64,000 nt of DNA from Xestospongia bergquistia (GCA_963965975.1 OZ014425.1:4973501-5037500), one strand, 5' to 3'; shown: positions 26,701-40,875, counted from the stretch's first letter. The notes: a model not told the origin generated them from the sequence alone. Numbers and translations: made by a program.

Positions 26701-28671
26701 ATTATAATCATTAAGTTACACTTATGATAGTTTAATATGTCATTTTAAGAATAAAGGCATTTAAAGAATGCAGTCCTAACAGACAAGCAGACAGGGGAAC
26801 ATATAACTTTCCTAATAGGTCATAGTGACTATTTTAAGTTACAAACATTACATAAGAGAGACAAGACTTCTAATATCTAACTACTATTCCTGTTTAAACT
26901 TTAACACTGAATAAACTATATATACAATATATATACTACATTATACTATAGTAATATACAAGAATACACGTACATTATAATATATTATTACATTACATTA
27001 CAATACATTACAATACATTACAATACATTACAATACATTACAATACATTACAATACAATTATATTGTACATTTTACAAACCACAGTGGTTAATTACATCA
27101 TCAGCCTAGAATTGAGTTATCAGTAATGTACACACCATGGAACAAGGAAACCCAAAACAACCTAACAGTTGTACTACCAAGAAAAAAATAACCATAAAAA
27201 ATAATATAAATATTATAACAGGGAAATAACTGTATTATTATTATAACAACTTTGTTTAGACCACAATAATAGGTTGTGACCTCCTCTAATTTGATTTAGA
27301 TTACAATTACAGGGGTTTCCTCCAATTACCTTTTTAGTGTTCCAGATGTCATTAGTTCAGTGATAAGAACTAAAATTCTTTTCTTGTCTGTTACACGAAA
27401 AAACTCAAACGAGTCAAATAGTCTGAGAATGTAAGGATGATTTAATGTTTTCAAAATGGCTACTTCATCCTTGAAACGTGTTTGCTCAGCCTTATTAAAT
27501 TTGTGTTCCTATGAAAGAGAGAAAGAGAGAGAGAGAGAAAGAGATTTGTGGCCTGAGTATGACCTTTAAAATGAGTTTTAATATATTTCAATATTATTAT
27601 TAATAAATAACTATATCTATTGGTATGATAGCACATGGCATATGACGATACCATTAATGGTAGGTAATGAATAATTAATAATTGTCATAAAGGAAAAGTC
27701 ATGTGGTTTTATCAATGGACTTCACTATGAATATAATTACAAACTTGATTATCCAGCTGGTTGGCCACACAGCTGTTCATTACATTGTTATACCATTATG
27801 GGCAGTCAACTCTCTTGATAACTAAAATATTATATACACGACAGGAATTGTTTACTATAAGCTGGTCTAAGTATGAAATAACATTGTTAGTGGGGGACAC
27901 ACATTAGAAAGTATACTAGAATGTTGCATGAGTATACTACAATAATGTTCTCGTGTGTATGTATACTAGCTAGAATACTATACAAGTATACTAACTAATA
28001 TACTAGAATACTATACAAATATACTAACTAATATACTAGAATACTATACAAATATACTAACTAATATACTAGAATACTATACAAATATACTAACTAATAT
28101 ACTAGAATACTGTGCAAGTATATTATGAACTAATTATACTACAATATTATCCGAGTATACCAGGGTACTGTGCTAGCCATAATGTAATGATTATAATGAT
28201 ACATGTACTTACCTGGAGTTCACACCATGCCACAGCGACACCAGTTTCAGTATCTAGGCCTTTGTAAACAGTTTTAAAAGAACCACGCCCAATTTCAGTT
28301 TCATAACGAACAAAACGACCTGTGGGTGAAGTGTTCACAACACGTTCTTCAGTGTCCAATTCTGTTGGCTTTTTTAGCGTTTCTTCATCTTCAATTTTCA
28401 TAGACTCCGACTTTCGTCTTTCGCCATCTTCTTTTATTTCGTATAGTCCATTAGTAGTAACCTCGTCACTTTGAGTGTCAAGACTATCTTCATCTCTTTT
28501 AATAAAACGAACTGATTTCAACTGAACATCTTGCTCTATCTCATCTTCTTTGTTCCTTAGCTCAGGATATGATTGGGAAGAAAGAGGATTATCCACAACA
28601 TGCATGGAGACTTCATTTGGTTCTAAGGGAACCTCTCCTCCAGTTTGCGAAATTTTGTTATCTGTTGCCAT
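20703..28671 (-). CDS. WNK: WNK (lysine-deficient) serine/threonine kinase
   Basis: Chloride-sensing kinase that activates SPAK/OSR1 and so cation-chloride cotransporters. ATG at 28671 gives [20 protein letters not shown]. The kinase starts [20 protein letters not shown], with the WNK hallmark Lys in the glycine loop. Cys replaces the usual catalytic Lys in VAVAWCELQ. Further exons give [51 protein letters not shown] and [20 protein letters not shown]. An autoinhibitory PF2-like domain follows ([20 protein letters not shown]), then a long Ser/Thr/Pro/Gln-rich tail. A second PF2-like segment is in the tail ([20 protein letters not shown]). Roughly 1,500 aa. Two large introns (25884-27329, 27509-28212) interrupt the kinase domain. 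Confidence 0.96.
25884..27329 (-). other. Large WNK intron with simple repeats
   Basis: This 1,446-bp intron is unusually long for the window. It holds a GA-rich polypyrimidine tract (minus sense) next to the acceptor near 25888-25915, a (TG)n near 26216-26248, repeats of 'tctgtataactctgtatat' near 26550-26620, and five or more copies of CAATACATTA at 27001-27050. No coding potential was recognised. Confidence 0.75.
27001..27056. repeat. 10-bp tandem repeat (CAATACATTA)n
   Basis: Five perfect decamers plus a partial sixth, preceded by related CATTA units, in a WNK intron. Confidence 0.95.
27991..28122. repeat. 33-bp tandem repeat, four units, in WNK intron 1
   Basis: The unit begins CTAACTAATATACTAGAATA. 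Three copies are essentially identical; the fourth (28090-28122) is degenerate. Related half-units precede it from about 27930. Confidence 0.93.
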
Positions 28672-30444
28672 AACTACACAACTATAACAAAAGATACAAT
28701 AACACAGGTGCTGTATATACATGTAATTACTAACAAATTTACATCTAGTTAGAGAGGAACATCCCCTTACGTAAACATGCCTGTACAATACGTCATGTGA
28801 TAATGGGTTACATTAAGGAGATGGTATGCGAACATTAACAGGAAACAGTCGGAGAATAAACACAAGGGAGTCCATTGAAAACATTGTCATGTCTATTAAC
28901 ATATGTATATTAATACTCCCTAATCACTAGACAATATAGGAACGTTGTTAGTTAAGAGCTTATCAGATCTAGTATGGACAAACGACAATCAGTATAGAAG
29001 AAGCAACTATATGGATAAATACCCAATATTGTATGGCCAGATGTGTTGTTATATGATAACTTATTATTACAAATTAAACTATAACATGTATTAGGTATTC
29101 ATGCTATCAATAAAAAAGTCCCTCCCAGTACAGATATTATGATAGCATAACAAGTTTGGCTTGTATCTGAAACCAGCTACTTCCTGGTTATGAGGTAATA
29201 ATAACCTCCAAATTATAGGGTTACACTCATAGTCTACATCATTATTAGCTTATCCTTTCACACATCCTGAGTTTATTTCAATGACAGGTGTCAGGCATTG
29301 AAAAGTTGATCTCCATTTTATTGTTCTATGAACAAGTTGTCTATAAAGACAAAATGGTTTGTAGTAAGCTGGTTAATTTTTCCTTTAATAGCAATCAACT
29401 TGTTGTTTGATAATCTTGTACATTGGTGCCAGCTAAAATATTTTTCTAAAAAAATACTTGTCATTTCAAGAAACCATTCAAAAGCAACATTCAGCACAAA
29501 CTATATAAACTAGCGAACAAGAACAAAATGTTACTTTAAGACAAATGATATTACCCTAAAGATATCTCTATATGCATTGATAGTTGACTTAGACTATGCA
29601 CTGGAATGATTAGATAAATGTGCTAATGTGTTATAAAATGAAGTGCATGCCGATGTTTACACAACTAATATTACACGTTAACATATATATAAAAATAACT
29701 TTCAGTAGTAATCAATTATAAACATTATAACATATCCGATATACAATAAATTTTATTACTAAACAAAAATAATAAAAATACATCTAGATATGTATTCTAC
29801 AGTATTATGCATTATGAGAAGATAGAACTCACCTTATTAATCACACACTAGAGAGGAGTATAAATTGGTTACACACTCCCTGTAGGTGAGAAAGAAACGC
29901 ACAGATTTAAACCACAACACCCCCATGTTTTATCTACATGTATATATCTTATATTCTTATTATGGTTGCAGCTGGACTTTGTTATCTTTAGATTGAATTC
30001 GAGCCCTATCTGCAACTCGTAAATTCAGAATTTCAGATGCGCCAGTTGCTGTAGTTATTGACTTACCTAGAGAGAAGAAAACAATTCTAGAGAGTGAGTG
30101 TTCTTAAATGAAGGGAAGTGAGCGGCCGGGCGGCGGAGGTATCCCCGCCGAGTCCTGGACTGTGAGAACCAGGTAACTGCAACAGTAAATTTTCTCCGTC
30201 CCTGTGATATTTTTGACTTTGTACTATCTCTTTCCAGCTTCTCGCAAAAGCCCTACCATTGTTCAAAATCTACTTGACAAGATTACTTGAATGAAATAGA
30301 GGGGGAGTGGCCACACGCCTAGAGTCTAGCTACCCGATTTTTTGCTAGATTATCACTCAAAATTTTGCTTCATTTTAAATTTTTTATACCTTCATTCTAG
30401 AAATGAGCGTAGATGATTGAGAATGAGTCTTTTAGAAAACTAAG
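28672..30444. other. Divergent intergenic region between WNK and GTF3C1
   Basis: 1,773 bp, AT-rich, with no recognised gene. The 61-aa ORF at 29328-29513 has no visible domain. A short GC-rich island at 30119-30175 stands out. A donor-like CCAG|GTAACT at 30173 and acceptor-like TTTCCAG at 30236 suggest a 5'UTR intron of GTF3C1. Confidence 0.4.
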
Positions 30445-32275
30445 ATGGAAGTCATCACTTCTGCACTCGATGAAATTGCTCTCTCCGGTCTAGAAGGTGG
30501 AATTATTCCTTAAACATGCTCCATTACTGATATTTTTTACAGGTTGTACTCCAGAGAAACTATTCTTTAACTTATCAACTCGACACCCTCCTCTCTCTAA
30601 CCTAATGCTAACCCATGATACAAAAGAATACATATGGAGACAGCTGCTTCTATGTACAAAATTTATCAGACTGTACCAAACCCCTCATCCCATTTCTTTA
30701 CCAGAACCTATGTCAAAATTAGAGGTATGCTGCCCCTCAATTAGTGTTGACAATATGTTTTGGTAGTTTTCAGATGGACAGAAATGGTATGAGTTTTTAC
30801 CACAGCAAACTTACCATGTTGTGTCTGATGGAAGAGTGAGAGGATCTTGTAGTACATACCACCAAAGACAAGATATCACAGATGAAGTATTATCACTAAC
30901 AAAGGAAGATAAAACACTGGAAAAGATGAAGGACAAGTGAGTAATATAATTAATAGGGATTTACTCATTATTTCGTATTAATTAAGAATTAATTGCTAGG
31001 GTTTAACTCTCTCTCTGTTCACGTAGATATGGAGAAAACTGTGTGGTTATAGTTGGAAATCAAGATTTTCGGGAGCATGCACTCTTCCCAAATCATGCAG
31101 CTTCATCTGCTCTAGAGTTAAGTGACATTCAATTTTGTCTACTTGAATCATTGGGCATGTGTCGTCATAATGGCATCTTCAGAGCCAATGTCACTAACAA
31201 ATATTTGAGAATTGATCCTCGGAGTACTTTTCATCACGTCAGAGTGTTGAGGAGAGCAGAACTAGCAGTTGTCAAGGTAACCTATTTCATATATCCATTT
31301 AGTAAGTTATTGATCCAATGTAGATACTGCTTTTAAAAAGAGATCGTACATATTCTCCAATGCATACTATTTTTCTGACACGTTTCTCTCCTTCTCATGA
31401 CTATCTTAAACAACAACCATTTTTTCTATCCCTTGAGGAAAGATTTTGTAGTTGCCTAGCAACATCACCCAATAACTTACAACCCAGCAGTAATCTCATG
31501 ACCAAAATGGTATATATTTTAGATGATTAATTAATAATTAGCCACACCTCCTTATTAGGGAATTCATTTTCCTATTATTTGTCAGAGTCTTATTCAGAAA
31601 GGTTATATTGAAGAGACTACATATAATGTTGTCACTGATCAACTATCTGATGTCAAAGGTTTCCGTCTTCTTAAACCTTACGAGAGAGATCAAATAAGTG
31701 ATATGAAAAACATTAAAATTGATAGCGACGAGGAAGACAATGATAATGAAATGACAAGTGAATATAATAATAACTATTTGTCCATTTATTTAAGTATACA
31801 TCTATCTGTTTATTTATTCATTTATCTAATTGTCAATCCATTTTAGGTACTGTTTCTATTGTAACTGAATTACCATTAGATGTTCAAGGTTATCATATTA
31901 TTGATGATAGTGGTCCTGAGGGAATAACTATGCCAGTAAGTTGTTATAAGGATGTACCCCTTCTATTATGATGCAATTAAAAATAGACAAATTACCTATG
32001 ATGTCATTTTGTATTACTCATAATGATGTCATTATATGTAATGTTTATTTTTAGCAATTTCAGCAAAAGATGCGTGTGTCTCGATTAGTTAGCAGAATGA
32101 TTTCTAAATCATTGATCAAAAATAGTACTGTAACAACAGTATTACTTGATAGCACTCCTGTTAGAACAACAAAGTAATGAAATTGACAAATTAATTATTA
32201 AATGAATGATAGGGATAATGGAAGAGCTATTGTTTGAGTGGTTGGATCATATGATCTCTATCACTCTTATATTTC

Positions 32276-32310
<35 letters not shown>

Positions 32311-34179
32311 GCCTCTCTCTCTCTCTCTCTGCCTCTCTCTCTCTCTCTGCCTCTCTCTCTCTCTCTCTGCCTCTCTCTCTCTCTCTCATTTCCAGTCTTG
32401 TATCTCAACGAAATCTCAAAAGTAACAAAGATTTTAAAGATATAGAGATGGAGGTCGCTAAACAGGGAACAGACATTTCTGGGTCATTACCAATTCGTAC
32501 TGGTATGACATACTTTGAAAACTATCATGGTAATCCAAAGACAAAGAAAGAAAAAAAGTCAAAGACTACTTCAAGGTATTAAAACCTGTTAAATTCAAAT
32601 CTTATTAAATCTGTTTTAGTAAACCATCAAAAAAGAATTTTGAGGAGCCAAGCACTTCTTCTCAAACACAAACACAGTCACTTTCATTAGTCCACACCCC
32701 TCAACCACACCCAGAAGAAAGCATTGAAGAAATGAAGCTTGAAGAGAAACAGAGTGTTGCTCCAAAACAATGTAAGTTTTCTATATCTTATTATGGGCGG
32801 AGCTAACTTTTTATTACTTAATTAGCTATGTTAACATTGACACAACTAAAGAGATTAAATTTAATAATGGAATTTATGGAGAAACATAGAGTAGAAAATG
32901 GTCTTGTTAACATTATAAAGGTGTGACATCTTATTAATAACCACACTCAATTTATTAACTCATTCTGTAGCACTTGCGACTGAAGGAGGTTGAAGGAGGT
33001 AAAGTGGTTGATAGAAAAACAGTAATAAAGTGAGAGTTATTGAATTCATGAGTGTCACTGGTATACTCCTGTTATTAGATTAGTTGACAAACTCATTACT
33101 ACTGGTCGCTTGTGTCAGAGAAATACAATGATTGATAGTGATGACTTAAGTATGAATGTAAGTACATGTAGTTTTATGCTTCTTAATTTCTCTCTCTCTC
33201 TCTCTCTCCCTCCTCTCCTTAGATAATTTTATACTATCTACCTTGTGCAACAGAACAAGAGCTGATGGAATGTACAAAAAAGGCCAAAGATACTATTGAA
33301 AAAGCTGTGTTTAGACGAGAACAAAGACAAACTAAAACAAAGGTATTTATAAGTTATAATTATAATGATAACAGTAATTATTAATCAATTTAGAAATCTC
33401 ACTCTAAATCTCTTCCAAAAACTAAGAAATGTAGAAAAAATGATCCAACAGTTGATGTACTTGAAGAAGATAGCAAAGTTGGTGATGAAATAGAAGATAG
33501 TAAAGATGATAATATTCGACCTATTCCAGTACAATTTCTAATTATCTGATTTAAGCCACACCTACTTTAGGGTCTCTCGATATCATCCAAGTTCATGCGT
33601 ATTAAACATTTCCATTTCTACTTATGGATTTTAGCATTTGGGTTTGAGCCTGCAGAAGACGAGATTCAAGATGAAGAAACTGGACATGAGTCTATGTTTC
33701 CAGAGATGTTATATCCATGGATACAAGCTGTTAAGAAATTGCCAGTACGATCTAGTGGGTGTGGTCTCGTCTCATACAATGACATACTCTTTCATATGCC
33801 CTTATCATTAATGATTATTCTCAACCAGTCTTTGAGAGGAGGGGTAAGAATGGTAGTTGTAACTGCCAGTAATTTTAATATCTACTCTCTTTAATGTCAC
33901 AGGGAATTCCTTCAAATTTTTTAAACTATATGTTAGATCCTGCCTTGAAGAACCAGCCATTCCATGCATTACCTTTGAAACTACGCAAATTTATAAGTTA
34001 CCAACAGTAAGTTGTGAAATGGACATTTCAAATTTTGATCTCTTTCTACTAGTCGTGATGATATCTGTGTTGGACAACTATTGACGCGACTTGAGGAATT
34101 GAAATTTATCACTCTAAGTGGTCCAATTCTTTATCTTAAAGACCGTTCACATGTATGTTACTTTCAATATGTTTTTAAC

Positions 34180-34222
<43 letters not shown>

Positions 34223-37200
34223 TATTCAGATTAGTATCAAACTTATACAAACGTTAGATATTCTTGATACATCTAATATTGTTCCAAGGCACACTTTTTT
34301 CCTCGAAGAAGCTCGCTCTCAATTTAATGTGATCACACACAATGTCTCCTCTATCACTGACTTGGAACAATACTGGATCAAATTGTATCACATCTGTATA
34401 GCCACACCCATCACAATTGGTACCTTATTAAAATGTATTCACTGTTATTGTTACTATTGTTGCTAGGAGATAGTAAAAATGACACTGATGATGACTATCC
34501 ACTGGTATATGATAAGTCTGAGAAAAGTAGAAGGAAGTCATATTGGATGGAATTTAATAGGCGTGGTTTTGGAGCTGGCGGACATCCACCTCTCTTTTTT
34601 TCTCATTGGAGTCGGAACTGGTTGAATGCTTTCCCTCAAACACAGCATACTGAAATTGAATCTGATACCAATAATGAAATTGAAAATAGTACTGAGACTG
34701 ACGCCTATGGTCCAGGAATGAGTCTTGGAGCTATTGCAGGTGTGGAGGAAGAGACAATGGATTGGGAAAATACTTCAGAGAATGTGCAACTAAAACGAAA
34801 GAGACCGTCTTCTGCTACTAGTCGACCTCCAAAAGTAGCTAAAGTTGATGTGGCTACAAAAGTATTGGGAACAGCCCTACCTCCTCATTCTGGTGGGAAA
34901 GGTCTTAAAAGAGATAGAGCAAAGAAAGCACTCAAAGGTAATTATCAATCCTTAATTAGAGGGTTTTCCTCATTATTCTTTTGTAGTTGCACACAGAGTA
35001 CAGAGAAACAAAGCCAAGCCAAAAGTACATGTAGTATTAACCTCATTGACACATCCCAAAGGTCAGTATACAAGGTCAAAGTTCAAAGATCATACTTCAT
35101 ATAGGTGCTAGTATTGAAGATGAAACTGCTCTTAGTATGAGAGTAGGTGAAAGATCTATCTGGTACTCTCATGAAGATAACTTTGTAAGTAATCACATAC
35201 TATGCTAACATAGTTTGTTTGTATTCATTAGATAATATTGGCCTACATAACTACACTAGTCCTTCATAAACTAGGTCATCCTCCAACTGATGAAACCTTA
35301 TTGAGAAATGCTTTACACAAACAATTTAAGGTACACTTTAATATATAGTGGGTGTGTCTGTATCTCTCACACACACAGACTTCAAAAGACAAAACAACAG
35401 ATGCATTACATCGTCGACTGACTTATATACTTAAACACACAAAAGATTGTAAAGCTACAATTAATACTTGTCTTACTGAAGTTTTAGAAGAACTGGTTAG
35501 TTAACAAAAAGAATAAAGGACATCAAAATATATCCATTTATAGAATTCACTCGGATCAAAAGGCCCAGACCAGAACTTTGATTCCATTCTGAATTTTGTG
35601 TTACAGCGATACAAGTACATAATATTTCAATTATCTGGTCTATCTATTGTCTTACATAGGTCACATGATGGTCACCTGATCAATGTTTCACACAAGTCCA
35701 CTACTGGTCCACTTCTTCCTGCTACAGTTGAAGAATTAAGAAGTGGCTATATATGTACAGGAGAGAAATCATACACAAAGGTAATAATAATATTACTTGT
35801 TCTCTGATATCTCCATACCTACAAAGGATAATGATATAGAAATAACTCTTACAGTTAAACAAACAATTATTATTAATATCATTCTGGTGAGTTCTCTCTC
35901 TTATATCTATTAATTCTATTGTCTTGTAGTCTGCTCTAGACTCTAGTGCTTCTAATTACAATGCACATGCCGTTTTTAAACTTTTAGAGAAGTTTTCAGA
36001 AGTGAGAGTTAATATTTCTAACTAAAATGAAGTTTTTGTTAAATTATTAGAATGATATTAAAACTGCACTTGACTGCTTGAAATCTAGATCTTATGTTGT
36101 AGGCAAAGTGAGTGAATACATGGAGGATAGATGGATGTTTGGAGTGTAAAAATTAATGAATGGGTGTGTCTTTTTATTTTAATTAGCGTCCTTTAACTGG
36201 AGTACCAAGAATTATAGGACCATTAGGAAACCAAACATTTGCACTTGGTACAAAGTAAGATCTAAAATATATCAATAAAATTATTATTATTGACATCTTA
36301 GTTATTATCAGCGTTTTGAGGGTTGGTATAATGGAGAGTTCTTTAAAGAATTACAAGAAACTGAACTTCAGTGTGATGAACAACTTAGAGTAGAGACAGA
36401 AACCATGAGAGGAGGGGACGTAGCATTTCTTGTTGGAAATATGTTTAACACAAGGAACAACAAAAGAGTAAGCCATATATGGCTATCACGTGTGATCTCA
36501 ATACATTGTTACTCGTAGTTTGTTTGTGAGCCTCATTTCCCAAATCCTCTTTTAATTGCCGATGAAAGCTCACCAAACAAGTTAATCCAGTCAGCTCTTG
36601 AAGATGAAGAACTTGATGAGGAGGAGGAAGAGGAAGAGAGAAAAATAGGTGATGGTGATCAAAGTAAAGTATCGTTAAGCAAGTCAAAATCTCAAAGTGA
36701 TCCTCATAAGTTGGGAATTGGTACTTTGTTTGATATTGATGAGAATGCTCACTTGCAATATGGCACTGTGACTATCAGACCCTCTATCAATATTGGACCA
36801 TTACTAGAACCCTTGGAAAGTGATGAAAATGTGACATCAACACATGAGACCACAACCATTACAGCAGTGCTACCATCTCACATGACACTTGAGTCATTTG
36901 TGACAATTTGTGAGTCTAAATTAAATTACTCATCTAGTTCAGTAGCAGCTGTTAAACAAATTTATGACATCATTGACAAGGCTGGAGAGAATGGTGTTGC
37001 CATGGCAACACTCGAAAGAGAAATGTTAGATAATGATCTACTACATGACATAGTACAAGATCTTATCAATTTTGAACTAGTAAGCTTGTTATTAAATGTC
37101 AGATTAATTTGCACTCAGGTTTATAGTGTTGGTACAACCACGCCTATCTTTGTCAGCCACACCCATTCCCAATTATGGTGTATGGATGTAAATGAAGAGA

Positions 37201-37709
37201 AGTTTGTTCTTCATCCGTGGGTAAATCCTGGTTCAGTTGAGCTTAATACAGACATGACAACACGATTGCAACATGGTGTCTTAATGTACATTATTTCTCA
37301 TCCTGGAACATCACTGGTGGGTGTGCCCTTCCCAATTATGAGTATAATAAAGTAATATTGTACACAGGATTCCTTATTACATCACTTTAAGTATATTGTA
37401 CAAAGAACAAGTCTTGAAGCTATCTTACAGGTTAATAAACTATAACCTTTGACCTTGATTTTATCTGCTAGTAAATAGAACCTAACACTAATTGGATGTA
37501 TACAGAGGTATACATATCAAACTACACCCACTGACCACTCCCCTTTCCGAAGTGTAACATCTTCATTTATTAAAAGTGAATTATTGTCTTTAATTACTAT
37601 CAATAAGTACAAGTACATAGGTTGCCATGACAACGATTCATCCTCATCAATTTGTTATGAAGCAACATTAGCTGCTGAATCTATTTGGGCTCAACAATCA
37701 CCTCAATGA
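30445..37709 (+). CDS. GTF3C1: General transcription factor 3C subunit 1 (TFIIIC220)
   Basis: Largest TFIIIC subunit, which recognises the B box of tRNA genes and recruits TFIIIB/Pol III. ATG at 30445 gives MEVITSALDEIALSGLEG, matching the human N-terminus. The B-block-binding winged-helix follows (LSDIQFCLLESLGMCRHNGI, then STFHHVRVLRRAELAVVK). Further winged-helix-like exons are DVQGYHIIDDSGPEGITMPQ and AVKQIYDIIDKAGENGVAMA. A disordered basic region lies near 34750-35060. The stop is TGA at 37707-37709 after ESIWAQQSPQ. About 30 or more short introns; several have (CT)n runs as polypyrimidine tracts. The length estimate (about 1,600 aa) is shorter than human (2,109). It converges on the CHORD-like gene 208 bp away. 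Confidence 0.9.
32276..32390. repeat. Pyrimidine microsatellite in a GTF3C1 intron
   Basis: (CTGT)n passes into (CT)n interrupted by regularly spaced GCCTCT. It ends immediately before the acceptor TTTCCAG. Overlapping 79- and 114-aa ORFs of Ser/Leu repeats here are artefacts of the repeat. Confidence 0.95.
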
Positions 37710-37917
37710 CATCATATGACATCATATTCTATGGCAACCTATTTATCACTCATACCAGTATTTATAATTCACTCATATATGTCAGTTTTCATTTTATAGT
37801 TCTTTATTAAAAATGGGGTATTAAAAATTTGGAACAACTAAAAATGTCTAATTCATAACTACCACTATGTAAATTTAAGTCACTACTCATTCGTTTGTGG
37901 GACTTAGTTCCAAGCTA

Positions 37918-40875
37918 TCAAACAATAACTGAGAACCTTGCTACAGCAATGTATCCATCATGACGATATCCTGTATACTGCCCCTGTAACCAAGCAGCAT
38001 AATAACGAACTTCATACTCCCCAGGTTTGTCAGGTGCCTATGAAATTGTACATATTACATCATAATGACATCATATTGTGTACCTTCAATTTAGCCTCTC
38101 CTTCAGTTGTCTTTTGTTTGTTATTAACAGTACCACTCAAACTTTTCTTACCATTCACTGGATACATTACAAGACGATCACACTTACTAGCTTTGTAAAC
38201 TTTCCAGGAAACAAGAACATCACCTTTGACTGGCACCTAAGAAGAAAGATCACTCCTTAAATGGATATGTGTACGTACCTTGGCTTCTTTGATAGTAAGT
38301 GTACTATCAGTGGATGGAAGAGGGAGGAGATAATGACCAGTTGTTGTTGAAGTTGGTGTTGCTATGACAACCTATTGTGTAACAGATCATTGTCATGGTA
38401 ATATGCCATGATCAAACCTTGACTCCAAACATGGTTGCAGTTTCTACATCAACCAGTGCATATGGTATGATACTAGATCCTTTAGACTCCTTCTTCCAAT
38501 CAGATATCTCATATTCTTTCTGGCCAGCTATCTTCGCTTTGTAACCCAGCTGATTGATACTGCGTTCTAAATAATATGTTTGTCCTCCATTACCAAGGGG
38601 AGCTGGACGATAACAAAGAATGCCATTTTCATCCTAAATACATGGAGTGAAAGAAACAATTTCATACGATACTTTAAACCTTATAAATAGCAACATCACT
38701 GCGTTTGTTGCTGTCAATATCATCAGCACATGTCCAATATAACAAGTCAGCTTCATCTTTTGCCCAATTTTTAATCCTTTGTTCTCTTGTAGCAATGTCC
38801 AGTGGTTTGTTACCCTATAACATCATATGTCATATTAGTCTGTGTAATTATATTTATAGTACTTGTTCAAACTGGAGAGACACTGAACCATTGTTTTGAT
38901 CAGTGAAGGTGAACTTGAGATGGAGAGGTTGAGGCAGAGAGGAATGAGCCCAACGTCCCTCATATTGACTACTTGGTGGAGTACCTTAAGACAAAAGACC
39001 AACTAGAATTTGTTTCAAGTCGTAAAATACCTTCTATTTTGATGGTAAGCCTTACTAACAGAGAACCAGTGGTTCCACCATTGAGCCAAAAGTTACTGGT
39101 ATCAAACCACTCATAATTGCCTCTAAAGAACTCCTTACCCACAGCTACCTCATCAACTTTTATCCACTCTCCCTCTAGTTAAGATAAATACTTGTAAAGG
39201 AGACAATGACTATTTTGAACCTTTGTTCTTGTAATAACCAGATACATCAGTAACTGAGATATTCTCTTGCCCTGTATTAGTAACTTTGGTCTTACAGGAG
39301 AACATATTATTCCATTTTCCTATCAGATATATTTCATATAGAACAGACAGAATTATATAAGTACCTTCAAATGATTGTATAGTGGAAGAAACCTCAGTAT
39401 TACCAACCTGCTGCAGTTTCAAGGGACAGCTGTAAAGAACATTTATAAGTGCACAAAGTACATTGTGACTTTACCTTCCTGTAATTTCAACCTCATAATC
39501 ATTCTTCCTGTTCTGAGAGTAATCTTCTCCTATCTTTAATTCTGGGCCCTAAGATATTCATCAAAAGGATTGGGTCTTATAAATGTAGCATAATATACCT
39601 CATGTGTATCTTCTGGTAGAGTGTATGATCCACCAGTCTGTGATAATAAATTTTATTTTATGCTCTGTTAAAATCTTTGCTTGCCTTAATAGTTGGGTCA
39701 TTGAGGACTTTCACAACTCCTGCACATAACTGGCCATTCTTGTCAAACTGGTATCCAACCTGTTTGACTAGTGGAGCCTCATTTGAGGCAGATTTAAGTG
39801 ACACTCGTATCACATGTTCTTTGACCAAGACCTCAGCTCTCATTTTCCATCCTATTTCATTCTCTTTCTCCAGAGCTACAGTGTCTTCCTATAAAAGTAA
39901 AGATATTAATTCTATAAGGAAATCATAATGCTATCAACTTTATCACTTTTCTAATCAAATGTTGCTTAGTTTTTGAAAGTATTCCTTACGTTGAGAGCTT
40001 TCAACTGCTCTGGGGTATAAACTGAAATAGCAGTGTATTCAATTCGTGAAGTCCCAACCAAAATGAAGATATTATCATCCTCTGTCTTGCCAACCTAGAA
40101 TATTGTTTATACAACAGTTGTACTATTGATAGTATGACTTTATGGTTTAAAAGGTTAACCAAACAATAAGGTTTCTGAACCTTGTCACTTCCTTGCATGC
40201 AAAAAATAACATCAGAAATTATGAAATTCAGAACTTACCTCAGCCCATTCACAACGCTCTGTGACAAGATCTTCAACATCCATCTCCATCCAAATTTCTT
40301 TAGCCTTATTGGACTAAAAAGAAAAATAATAGTTATGACATAAGATAGATTTTAGTTCTCTCTCTTACTTGGTTTTGCATATAGAAAATGTAGGCCGAGT
40401 ATCCATAATCAGTATGATGTTGAGAACGATGCTTTCCCTTTGTACATCCCGGGATAGTCTTGGCTGCATCATAATTGCGACTCTTCTTATCACAGCAAGT
40501 GTACTTGTAATCCCAACCCATCCCTTTTAGAGCACCATTGTGATAATGACAGCTACCCTCTGCAGATAATGATAAGACACATATTATAAATAGTTGGAGT
40601 TGCATGCGTGTACCTGCATTTTCAGATTCAAGGTATTCAAATGAGCATTGCACACAAGTAAGAATAGGTTCTGGTTCTGCAGGTTTTTTACTTTCAGCAC
40701 CATCACTGCTCTCCAAGTTGGATATCCTTTCATCCAAGTTCTGCCAGAGAGAATTGAGTTATATGCAATATTGTTTTAAAAATCATACTTCTAGTTTGAG
40801 TAAGATCTCCAGTTGTCCTTTGCGGAGTTCCTGCAGTGATTTCTTGATTAGACCTATGTCCTCTTTGGTAGCCAT
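37918..40875 (-). CDS. Unrecognised protein: coiled coil, CHORD-like zinc cluster, beta-sandwich-like C-terminus
   Basis: I do not recognise this gene. From ATG at 40875 a coiled coil (about residues 1-45; SLQELRKGQLEILLKLENLD) precedes a Cys/His cluster. That cluster is CVQC…F, then CHYHNGALKGMGWDYKYTCC, then GCTKGKH. Spacing and residues resemble a CHORD zinc domain (C..C, CxYHxG, W..CC, GCTKG.H). The remainder (about 550 aa) consists of beta-rich segments without clear homology. They include FDTSNFWLNGGTTGSLLVRL and a last segment PGEYEVRYYAAWLQGQYTGY that resembles the Ig-like/SKICH-type beta-sandwich end of lipid-phosphatase-like proteins. No signal peptide or membrane segment is seen. 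Stop at 37918-37920. It shares a 241-bp divergent promoter with NABP. Confidence 0.7.

Noticed and set aside
29328-29513. 61-aa ORF upstream of GTF3C1
   Set aside because: No domain, no splice context, and composition like the surrounding AT-rich DNA.
28672-30444. tRNA or snRNA gene in the WNK/GTF3C1 gap
   Set aside because: No A-box/B-box pair with cloverleaf arms was found; the near-match at 29995-30015 does not form a T arm.
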